From Methanomicrobiales archaeon (GTDB taxonomy: Archaea > Halobacteriota > Methanomicrobia > Methanomicrobiales > JACTUA01): DNA of 15,229 nucleotides. The stretch lies in NCBI GenBank assembly GCA_028678815.1, contig JAJRCS010000149.1, positions 1 to 15,229 of the forward strand. The letters run 5' to 3'. The notes below the pieces were generated by a model. The model saw only the letters and a list, made by a program, of their open reading frames with translations. It was not told the DNA's origin and ran no database searches. Each line of letters starts with the position of its first letter. Within the stretch, counting starts at the first letter, position 1. Made by a program: the position numbers and the translations under genes. Of this stretch, positions 1-6,714 are shown piece after piece.

Positions 1-20
1 ATGACCTCCCTGAAGCCCAT
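1..20 (-). CDS. Start of next gene in the pilus operon (partial, 6 codons)
   Basis: An ATG at 20-18 opens a frame that leaves the window after Met-Gly-Phe-Arg-Glu-Val. A Shine-Dalgarno GGAGGTG lies six bases upstream, inside the last codons of the preceding T2SSF gene. The stop TGA of that gene (24-22) is one base before this ATG, so translation is probably coupled. In archaeal Tad/Epd-like sets the ATPase gene is usually followed by two half-size T2SSF membrane proteins, so a second such protein is the likely product. This is inferred from position only; six residues say nothing about function. Confidence 0.5.
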
Positions 21-21
21 C

Positions 22-945
22 TCACACCTCCGGTGTCATGGAGCTGATGAGGATGACGAACATGATGCTCCCGAAGGGCACGATGAGGTAGATGACCACG
101 TAGAGGAACATAGGGCTCACCTCGCCGCTGATGATGGACATGATGGACTGGAGGATGATGAGGAAGAGGGTGCCGGCGACGAGGGCGGTCACGTACGACT
201 CGGCGATGAGCCCGAGGGTCTCGAGAAACATCTTCTGCTGCTGCCGGTTCTCGATGGTGTACTGGGCGGCCTTGGTCCTGTAGTACTCGGTGAGGTTCGT
301 ACCGGCCGAGATGGCGGACACCGCTCCCTGGAGGAACTCCTTCATCCGGTCGCTCGGGGTGACCCCGGAGACGACCCGGATGGCATCGGTGAGATCCTTC
401 CCGAAGATCTCGATCTCCCGGACGATGTACCTCGCCTCCACGGAGCTCTCGCCGTAGATGGGGCTCTCCCCGAGGAGCTTGAAGACCTCGGCCGGGGTGA
501 TCCCTGCCGTGGACATGGCCGTGATGTAGTTGATGGCATAGGGGAGGGTGGCGTCGATGTTCCTCCTCCGCTCGCCGGCGCGGATGCTCGGGTACACGAT
601 GAAGACGACGTAGGTCAGCCCCCCGAAGACGAGGAGGGAGAGGAAGACGGCGAGGACGGTCCCGATGATGAGCCGGTAATCGGACATCTCGACGATGAAA
701 TCCGGGAGGGTCCCCTTGTAGGTGATCATCTCGGGGATCCGGAGGAGGTAGGCGAAGACCCCCAGCACGACGGCGGTGCTGATACCGACGAGGAAGGCGG
801 TGACATAGGCCGAGGCGAGGTAGGCCTCGAAGGGGACCGTGATCCGGGCCCGCAGGAGGTTGTTCCGGAGCTCCACGAACTGCGACCGCTTCTTCTTCAT
901 CCTCTCCCCGAGGATCTTGAAGCAGAACCGCTGGTAACTGTTCAT
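22..945 (-). CDS. T2SSF-domain (TadB/TadC or half-FlaJ-like) membrane platform protein
   Basis: 307 residues. Two hydrophobic segments lie near residues 43-68 and 92-117. A cytoplasmic helical T2SSF-type region spans about 125-245, and two more membrane segments lie near 248-270 and 278-303. This is one T2SSF unit with four membrane spans; archaellum FlaJ is roughly twice as long, so this is the half-size, Tad-like form. Such proteins form the inner-membrane platform on which a secretion ATPase drives assembly of type IV pilus-like filaments. The ATG overlaps the stop of the ATPase gene by four bases (ATGA), so the two are surely co-transcribed and probably translated together. The family is clear from topology and neighbours; the exact pilus type is inferred. 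Confidence 0.85.
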   Translation of the reverse strand: MNSYQRFCFKILGERMKKKRSQFVELRNNLLRARITVPFEAYLASAYVTAFLVGISTAVVLGVFAYLLRIPEMITYKGTLPDFIVEMSDYRLIIGTVLAVFLSLLVFGGLTYVVFIVYPSIRAGERRRNIDATLPYAINYITAMSTAGITPAEVFKLLGESPIYGESSVEARYIVREIEIFGKDLTDAIRVVSGVTPSDRMKEFLQGAVSAISAGTNLTEYYRTKAAQYTIENRQQQKMFLETLGLIAESYVTALVAGTLFLIILQSIMSIISGEVSPMFLYVVIYLIVPFGSIMFVILISSMTPEV

Positions 946-3900
946 GCAGCCTTCCCCTCGCTGTAGAGATCGGCCCTGACCACCTCTATCACCGCCTCGG
1001 GATCACGGAAGTAGGAGATGAGCATCTTTGCCACGTCCTTGTAGTGCCGGATCATCTTGAGGCGCATCCACTCGAGGAGCTCCTGCCTCCGCTTCAGCTC
1101 CTCCTTCATCCGGGCCTCGCTCCAGCCCCGCTCCTCCATGATCTCCTCGAGGATGTAGGACTTCCCCGAGTACCGGATCTCGTCCGTGGTCGGGTGCCAG
1201 CGGAAGACCTCGTTCGTGATGAGCTCGTTGGTCCGCGGGTCGATGTCCAGGATCTCGATGATCTGCTTGGACCTGCGGATCCGCTGCCCCCCGATCCGGG
1301 CCTGGGCCTGGACGCAGACGAGGTTCAGGGCCGAGAGCATGTTCCTCGGGACCGAGAGGGGCGGGTTCTCGATACGGTGGACCACCGAGGCCACCGAGTC
1401 GGCGTGCATGGTGGCGTAGGTGACGTGGCCGGTGGACATCGCCTGGAAGAGGGTGAGGGCTTCCTTGCCACGGATTTCACCGACGATGAGGTACTCGGGC
1501 CGCTGACGCAGGGCAGCCCTGAGGAGCTCGTACATGTCGATCTCCCCCTTGCCGTTCGTGTCGAAGGAGTCCCGGGTGATGCTCGGGATCCAGTTCGGGT
1601 GGGGCAGCTTCAGCTCCCGGGTATCCTCGAGGGAGACGATCTTGGCCATCGGCGGGATGAAGAGCGAGATGGCGTTCAGGGACGTGGTCTTCCCTGAGGC
1701 GGTCCCACCGGCGAAGATTGCGGACTTCCCGCTCTCGACCGCGAGCCAGAGGTAGGCCACGGCGAGGGGCGAGAAGGTGGACCACTCGATGAGGTCCGTG
1801 GGGGTGATGGGCTCCTCCCGGAACTTCCGTATGGTGAAGGTGGAGCCATGGGCCGTCACCTCGCTCCCGAGGGTCATCTGGATACGTGACCCGTCGGGCA
1901 TGGTGGCATCCAGGATGGGCTCGGCGATGGAGATGTGCTTCCCTGCCCGCTGGGCCATCTTCGTCACGAAGGAGTCGAGTTCCTCGGCCGTTTTGTAACT
2001 GAGGTTGGTCTTCGTGTTCTCGTAGCTCGTGTGATAGACGAAGATGGGGATGTTCAAGCCATCGCAGGAGATATCCTCGATGTACTTGTCGTGCATGATC
2101 GGGTCGACGTGCCCGTCGCCGAGGAACTCCTTCTCGATGTTATAGAGGATCTTCTCCCGTGCAACAGGAGTGAGGGCGATGCCGTAGTCATGGAGGACCG
2201 TGTCCACCGCACCCCGGATGGCCTTGTGGGCCGCGTCCTTCGTGAGGTCCTTCGTATTCACCTCGAGGGTCTCGAAGAGCCGCTGCTTCAGCTCCACCAC
2301 GAGATCCTTCTCGGCAGGGTTGAGGACCGGCTCGAGGACCGTGTAGGTGTACTCGTGGGTCGAGTTGTCATGGAGGACCCGGATGTAGGCAAAGGGCTCG
2401 TTCACCGGGTACACCTCAACCTCCTCGATGTTCGGAGCCGGCCGGAAGGCGAGGTCCACGAGGGGGCCGTGGACCCGGGGGTTGTACTCCTCGACCTCCT
2501 TCCGGATCACCTTCATGATGTTCAGCTTGCCGAAGATCCCCCGGGACTTCGCCTCCTCGGCGGTCTCCTGCCCGATGACGATGTCCTTGATGACCCCCGA
2601 GGGGAGCTGGGACTGCCAGCTCTCGGCGATCTCGCCCGGGATGACCTTCCCGGTCTTGGTATCGAAGACCGCCGTCCGCTCGTGGAGCTTCACCTCGTCG
2701 ATGGCAAAGGTGGCACCCTTGGGGAGGATGAGGTTACTGATGTCCTTGATCTCGTCCACCGAGACGATGGCCTCCTGGCCCTCCTCCTGCTCACCCTCGG
2801 ACCAGCGGGTCTTCTTGGCATGGGTGGCCTCCTTCTCCTCGTCCGAGACCGCATCGGCCTGGGTCTCCTCCTCCATGATCTGCTTCAGGGAGGCATCCAC
2901 GTCATCGGCGGGAACCCCCATGGGGGAGCCCTTGTGGACCTTGAAGATGGTGTCGATGACCGAGGTGACGTCCTTCTCTGACCCGTCCTTCCCTGCCCCT
3001 GCCTGGGTTTCCGCCTTGCCCGGGGCTGCGGCCCTCGGGGCTGCGGCCGCCCTTCCCGCCGGCTCCTCGCCGGGGGCAGGGGCGGCCTCCCACTTGCTCT
3101 TCCCCTCGACCCTCTGCTCCGCGGGGGTCACGCCCCCGAGGCGCTTGAGGAGGGACTCGGCGTCCACGCCCTCGGAGGACGGCTGCGGCTGGGCGGGCCG
3201 GGGGGCAGCCGCCGGTCTCTGTGCTGCCGGTGCCGTAGGGGAGGCAGGCCTCGGGGCCTCGGAGGGGGCGATCCCCTCGAGGCGCCTGAGGATGGTCTCG
3301 GCATCCACGCCCTGGGACTGTGGGGCGGCCTGGGCAGGCCGGGGGGGTACGGCCTCCCTCTGGGCAGGAGCCACCTTCTGGGCCACGGCCTTCGCCTCTT
3401 CCGGTGAGAGGCCCTCCAGGCGCCTGAGGATGGCCTCGGCATCCACCGTCTGCACCGGCTGGGGGGACTGGGCTGCCTGGGGGGGCTGGGCCGGCTGGGG
3501 GGGTGCGACCCTCGCCCTCTGGGCGGGCGGTTTCGGCTCGGCGGGGGTCAGCCCTTCGAGCCGCTTGAGGATGGCCTCGGTATCCGCGGCCTGGGCTGTC
3601 TGGGACGGCAGGGGGGATGGTGCCTCCATCCGGCCGGGCGGGGTACCCTTCGCATCCTTCCGGAGATCCTTCTTCCAGGCGGCGATATCATCGAGATCGG
3701 TCTTCGTCTCGCCGCCCACGTTCGTGAGATCGAGCTTATCCAGCCGGTCGAGGATTGAGGTGTACTCCACCTCCATCCCCGGGGACGATGCCTGCGGGGC
3801 CGGTTCCCTGGCCCCGGTGGCAAGATCCAGCTTCTCGGCCTTGATCTTGCCCTTGGGGACCGGCTTCCCCGCCTCGGGGAGCATGTCCCGCTTGACCTCC

Positions 3901-4331
3901 TCGATGCCCCGGATGAGGGCGACAAAGTCGTCGTCCTTCTTCGGTGCCTGGGGACGTGGCTGGGCCGGGGCCGCCTCTGCCCGGGGCGGGGCCTGGGCCG
4001 GGGCCGGGGCCCGGGACTCCTCCCGGAGGCTCGCGAGGTCGAGCTTCTCGAGGCGGGCCATGACCGAGTCGGTCTCGCCCGAGAGGCCCTGGACCTGCTG
4101 GGCCCCTTCCTGCTCGAGGGTCTCCAGGTGCCTGAGGAAGTCCTTCAGCTCGTCTGCCTGGGCCCTGCCCGGGGGCGCCGGGGTGGGGGCCGGGCCTTCG
4201 GCCTTCCCCCCCCTCGCCTCACCGGCCGGCCCCCCCGGCCGGAGGTCCCTGTTCTCGATCCCGAGGAGTCCGAGGCGCTTCATCATGGCGTCGAGCTCCT
4301 GTTTCTTCTCTGGTTCCTGTGCTGTCATCAT
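942..4331 (-). CDS. Type II/IV secretion (TadA/FlaI-like) ATPase with long repeat-bearing N-terminal extension
   Basis: 1129 residues, about twice a normal TadA or FlaI ATPase. The C-terminal half (about 520-1129) holds the motor: Walker A GGTASGKTT at 875-883, an Asp box with E902 and D903, Walker B YLIVGEIRG at 947-955, and a His box around TMHAD at 974-978. Residues 1-450 are a Pro/Ala/Gln-rich linker studded with short helical motifs. Four near-identical units of the type (V)DAEAILRRLEGL(S/T)PEE start near 249, 297, 342 and 389; degenerate ones lie near 13, 60, 88, 135 and 188. The motor would power a pilus or secretion platform at the membrane, with the T2SSF protein downstream. The first ATG (4331) overlaps the preceding stop as TAATG; a second Met follows directly. 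The enzyme class is certain; the role of the extension is unknown. Confidence 0.93.
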   Translation of the reverse strand: MMTAQEPEKKQELDAMMKRLGLLGIENRDLRPGGPAGEARGGKAEGPAPTPAPPGRAQADELKDFLRHLETLEQEGAQQVQGLSGETDSVMARLEKLDLASLREESRAPAPAQAPPRAEAAPAQPRPQAPKKDDDFVALIRGIEEVKRDMLPEAGKPVPKGKIKAEKLDLATGAREPAPQASSPGMEVEYTSILDRLDKLDLTNVGGETKTDLDDIAAWKKDLRKDAKGTPPGRMEAPSPLPSQTAQAADTEAILKRLEGLTPAEPKPPAQRARVAPPQPAQPPQAAQSPQPVQTVDAEAILRRLEGLSPEEAKAVAQKVAPAQREAVPPRPAQAAPQSQGVDAETILRRLEGIAPSEAPRPASPTAPAAQRPAAAPRPAQPQPSSEGVDAESLLKRLGGVTPAEQRVEGKSKWEAAPAPGEEPAGRAAAAPRAAAPGKAETQAGAGKDGSEKDVTSVIDTIFKVHKGSPMGVPADDVDASLKQIMEEETQADAVSDEEKEATHAKKTRWSEGEQEEGQEAIVSVDEIKDISNLILPKGATFAIDEVKLHERTAVFDTKTGKVIPGEIAESWQSQLPSGVIKDIVIGQETAEEAKSRGIFGKLNIMKVIRKEVEEYNPRVHGPLVDLAFRPAPNIEEVEVYPVNEPFAYIRVLHDNSTHEYTYTVLEPVLNPAEKDLVVELKQRLFETLEVNTKDLTKDAAHKAIRGAVDTVLHDYGIALTPVAREKILYNIEKEFLGDGHVDPIMHDKYIEDISCDGLNIPIFVYHTSYENTKTNLSYKTAEELDSFVTKMAQRAGKHISIAEPILDATMPDGSRIQMTLGSEVTAHGSTFTIRKFREEPITPTDLIEWSTFSPLAVAYLWLAVESGKSAIFAGGTASGKTTSLNAISLFIPPMAKIVSLEDTRELKLPHPNWIPSITRDSFDTNGKGEIDMYELLRAALRQRPEYLIVGEIRGKEALTLFQAMSTGHVTYATMHADSVASVVHRIENPPLSVPRNMLSALNLVCVQAQARIGGQRIRRSKQIIEILDIDPRTNELITNEVFRWHPTTDEIRYSGKSYILEEIMEERGWSEARMKEELKRRQELLEWMRLKMIRHYKDVAKMLISYFRDPEAVIEVVRADLYSEGKAA
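3121..3590 (-). repeat. Four degenerate ~45-bp direct repeats coding for the DAEAILRRLEGL motif
   Basis: Copies lie at about 3121-3170, 3266-3311, 3403-3450 and 3541-3590. Each reads on the plus strand roughly as a core CCCTCGAGGCGCCTGAGGAT followed by GGCCTCGGCATCCACG, with substitutions. The protein units are 45-47 residues apart, with Pro/Ala/Gln-rich spacers that vary freely while the motif is kept. That points to selection on the motif, not to simple slippage. Confidence 0.85.
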
Positions 4332-4978
4332 TACCCCCCAATCTCGATGACCGATTCAGCATACCGGTCATTGAAGTCGACCATGAATGTGTAGATCTCC
4401 TGGGCCCGGTCCACGGCCATGCAGTCGTAGGTCCCGTTCAGGAGCTTGAAGCAGACCTTACCGTCCGTGGTGGTGATGTCGCTCGCGATGATCTGCCGGC
4501 CCTTCTTGATGGATACCCGGATCCCCGGCTGGGGAACCCCTTCCCTCGCGAGGGTGAGGCAGAGGATCCCCGGGCTCCGGTGGATACCGCCGAAGGAGGG
4601 CAGGTCGTCATCCAGCCGCTTCTTCACATGGCTCTTGTCAAAGATCCGGCACCTCGAGGCGAGGGCATTCACGATGGACTGGCTCACCTCGAAGAGCTCG
4701 AAGGTCTCCTGGCCCGTGAGGAGGATGGCGGCCTTGTCCCCGAAGAGGGTCCCCTTCTTGTCGGTGAAGATGACCCCCTCGGGAGAGCCGGCCTCGAAGA
4801 CGATGTAGAACTTCCGGTCATTCTCATCATGGACCCCGATGCCGTTCACGGCATGGGAACCCGCGTACGCCATGAGCTCGGGATAGCTGTAGCTCGCAAC
4901 GTAGGTTGAAGTGGAGAGCACTTCATCGATGATCTGGATTATTTCCCCCGTACCAGCATCCACTCCCGGGACGTTCAT
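4331..4978 (-). CDS. Two-domain protein: PATAN/DUF4388-like N-domain plus Ig/transthyretin-like C-domain, unknown function
   Basis: 215 residues, no signal peptide or membrane segment. Residues about 25-115 alternate strands and helices in the order seen in PATAN/DUF4388-type domains: a short helix, GIGVHDENDRKFYIVFEAG, a hairpin GVIFTDKKGTLFG, then a helix DKAAILL. Residues about 136-210 look like a small beta-sandwich of the carboxypeptidase-regulatory type, with PGIRVSIKKG then TTDGKVCFKLLNGTY. The stop overlaps the ATPase start (TAATG), so it belongs with the secretion ATPase and may regulate it or link it to the PATAN-containing proteins upstream. Domain calls rest on pattern only; function is not known. 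Confidence 0.75.
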   Translation of the reverse strand: MNVPGVDAGTGEIIQIIDEVLSTSTYVASYSYPELMAYAGSHAVNGIGVHDENDRKFYIVFEAGSPEGVIFTDKKGTLFGDKAAILLTGQETFELFEVSQSIVNALASRCRIFDKSHVKKRLDDDLPSFGGIHRSPGILCLTLAREGVPQPGIRVSIKKGRQIIASDITTTDGKVCFKLLNGTYDCMAVDRAQEIYTFMVDFNDRYAESVIEIGG

Positions 4979-5035
4979 GCCGTCTGCCCGGTGTTTCGGA
5001 TCCGAATGCCAGGCTTTGGGCCCAGTGGTCGGTAC

Positions 5036-5048
5036 AAGTATATTTCAT
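5036..5048 (-). promoter_or_regulatory. Candidate TATA box of the pilus ATPase operon
   Basis: On the minus strand the AT-rich gap contains GAAATATAC (5046-5038). A start about 25 bases on, near 5016, would give a leader of about 38 bases before the ATG at 4978. The 173-bp gap 4979-5151 is much richer in A and T than the rest of the window and holds no ORF. No strong Shine-Dalgarno precedes the ATG. This is a motif-level call. Confidence 0.45.
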
Positions 5049-5107
5049 CTTCAAGCTATTATTAAATGTTCTGTTTTTAACAATTTGTAATTAAAAGATA
5101 AATAGGG

Positions 5108-5160
5108 AAAAAAACTTTGTTTTATCTCTTTGAGAGGGTGTTTCTCCCCGGTCACCGGGT
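5108..5160 (-). terminator. Candidate terminator after minD
   Basis: A near-perfect inverted repeat CCCGGTCACCGGG (5148-5160) spans the minD stop codon. A small CTCT/AGAG hairpin follows near 5125-5138. Downstream on the minus strand there is a run of seven T (5114-5108) in an AT-rich stretch. Archaeal termination relies mainly on oligo-T, so the T run is the key element. Confidence 0.45.
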
Positions 5161-5940
5161 GGCGCCGCCGAAGAGGGTCCGGGCGAGCCGGTCCACGAAC
5201 CCTTCCTGCACCTTGACCGGTTCTTCCTTGTACTCAGAGCCCGCGAGATCGGCCGCGATCCTCCGGAAGGCCCGGGAGGCCCCGGAGGTCGGGTACTTGA
5301 TGACCACGGGGGTCTTGTAGGCTGCTGCCCGCCGGACGTTCGCATCCTCGGGGATCATGTCGATGACCCGGACGCCCAGGACATCCTCGACGCTGTGCCG
5401 CCGGAGCTCGGTGTTCTCCATCCCGGCCCGGTTGAGGATCGCCCCGTAGACCTTCCCGCCCACCATCTCGGTGAGGATCTTTGTCTTCAGGGCATCGGCC
5501 ATGGAGGAGAGCTCGGGGTTCACCACGAGGATCACCTCGTCCGCGATGGCCAGGGCTACCACGCCGTCCTTGCTGATCCCTGCAGGGGCGTCGATGAGGA
5601 GGAAGTCGCTCCGGCCAATGAGATCCCGCATGACATCCTTCATCTTCTCCGGATCCGCGTTCTGGAACCCCTGGAGGGAGATCCCACTCGGTACCACCTT
5701 GAGGCCATTCGGCCCCTCATAGATGGCATCATCCACGCTCGCTTTCCCGGCAAGGACCTCGTGGAGAGTCACGGGGACGCTCTCGAGACCGAGGACAAGC
5801 CCGAGGTTGGCCATCCCGATATCGGCATCCAGGATGAAGGTCTCCTTCCCGAGCTGGGCGAGAGAGGTACCCAGGTTCACGGTTACCGTTGTTTTTCCGG
5901 TTCCACCCTTTCCCGATGCAATAGTGTAGGCTCTGAACAT
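5152..5940 (-). CDS. minD: Archaeal MinD/ParA-family P-loop ATPase
   Basis: 262 residues from the chosen ATG. It has the deviant Walker A KGGTGKT (11-17, with signature Lys11), the DADIGMANL switch (38-46) and DAPAG (117-121), and close agreement along its length with archaeal MinD. The C-terminus EGFVDRLARTLFGG (246-259) forms an amphipathic helix like the membrane-targeting helix of bacterial MinD. Such ATPases dimerise on ATP and position partners on the membrane or at poles. I chose the ATG at 5940 because GGGTG lies just upstream; an in-frame ATG at 5952 would add four residues and has no ribosome site. The gene lies between the Roadblock genes and the pilus ATPase genes, which suggests spatial placement of one of these. 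Archaea carry several MinD paralogues with mostly unknown roles. Confidence 0.88.
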   Translation of the reverse strand: MFRAYTIASGKGGTGKTTVTVNLGTSLAQLGKETFILDADIGMANLGLVLGLESVPVTLHEVLAGKASVDDAIYEGPNGLKVVPSGISLQGFQNADPEKMKDVMRDLIGRSDFLLIDAPAGISKDGVVALAIADEVILVVNPELSSMADALKTKILTEMVGGKVYGAILNRAGMENTELRRHSVEDVLGVRVIDMIPEDANVRRAAAYKTPVVIKYPTSGASRAFRRIAADLAGSEYKEEPVKVQEGFVDRLARTLFGGATR

Positions 5941-5950
5941 TAGAACACCC

Positions 5951-5981
5951 ATCTCATGACGAGATCCCTATAAATCTCATG
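5951..5981 (-). promoter_or_regulatory. Candidate minD promoter flanked by ATCTCATG repeats
   Basis: ATTTATAG (minus strand, 5975-5968) is a good TATA-like box. It would place the start near 5945, only a few bases before the minD ATG at 5940. The octamer ATCTCATG occurs twice on the plus strand, at 5951-5958 and 5974-5981, 23 bp apart, on either side of the box. An inverted copy GAGAT lies between them at 5961-5965. The layout resembles an operator over a core promoter. An alternative AT-rich box lies near 6000-6012. Confidence 0.4.
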
Positions 5982-6027
5982 TTTAACTTTTCTCTATTCA
6001 AATACTTATCCGTTGCTACCATTATTC

Positions 6028-6714
6028 TCACCCTGTACCACTCTTTTCTCCCCCTTCACCCTCATTTGCTTTGTCAGATTTGGGACGGTTCACCGCAAGG
6101 TGCCCCAGGTTCAGCTCCGAGAGGAGGTCTGCTGCGTCGTCCTTGAAGCTGTCCCGCATGGTCTTGAGGTGCTCGAGACCCTTCCTGTCCAGCCGCTCCC
6201 CCGACTGCCCGGCTTTCCCGGCAACGGGTTTCTGCGCATGCCCCTTCCCCTTCACCCCTGCCACGGCGGGCCGGGGGGCCGGCTCCTCCTTCCTCCCGGT
6301 GACCGCAATGACCTTCACGGTCCTCCCGGGGCCCCCGCCGATGCTGACGGGCCGGATCACCGTCGTGCTCGGCGCAACCTCAGGCGCCGGCACCCCCGGC
6401 TGCCGGGGAAGATCCACGAGGTAAGCCTCGTTGGTCCTCATCATCCCGGCCACCTGGGCCTTCTCCGAGGGCCCGATGACGACGTCCACCGGGATATCAC
6501 CGATGGAACGGATGACCCGGAGGGCGTCCCCGCCCCGGATCCCCCGGTACTCGGCGAGGATCCACCTCCCCTCCTCCATGACGAGGAGGGCGTTCGCCCC
6601 GGCGATGGGCATGGCGCAGTAGCCGGTGAACCTCCTCTTCTCGAGCTCGGAGAGGAGGGTCCGGAGGGGGATCCCCTTCATGACCTCCTGCCGGTCGGAG
6701 GGTGGTATCTGCAT
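6028..6714 (-). CDS. PATAN/DUF4388 (DUF2226)-like protein with low-complexity tail
   Basis: 228 residues. The N-terminal 100 residues carry a pattern typical of PATAN/DUF4388-like domains: GIPLRTLLSELEKRRFTGY, a strand NALLVMEEGRWILAEY (41-56), then GIRGGDALRVI (58-68). A basic, Pro/Gly/Ala-rich linker (about 105-175) follows, then a helical end with DDAADLLSELNLGHL. The start is the ATG at 6714, which overlaps the previous stop as TGATG and has GGTGGAG upstream; a TTG one codon earlier is less likely. Domains of this class often occur next to Roadblock proteins in prokaryotic GTPase-type signalling. The family is inferred by pattern and the specific role is unknown. Confidence 0.75.
   Translation of the reverse strand: MQIPPSDRQEVMKGIPLRTLLSELEKRRFTGYCAMPIAGANALLVMEEGRWILAEYRGIRGGDALRVIRSIGDIPVDVVIGPSEKAQVAGMMRTNEAYLVDLPRQPGVPAPEVAPSTTVIRPVSIGGGPGRTVKVIAVTGRKEEPAPRPAVAGVKGKGHAQKPVAGKAGQSGERLDRKGLEHLKTMRDSFKDDAADLLSELNLGHLAVNRPKSDKANEGEGGEKSGTG

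Noticed and set aside
3121..3590. CRISPR array, suggested by regularly spaced repeats
   Set aside because: The spacers of about 90 bases are in frame, Pro/Ala-coding and related to each other, the repeats are degenerate, and no cas gene is present.
2428..4350. A 640-codon plus-strand frame opposite the ATPase extension
   Set aside because: It is a shadow of the repeat-rich ATPase coding strand; the product has no recognisable domain, and the minus-strand protein has complete ATPase motifs.
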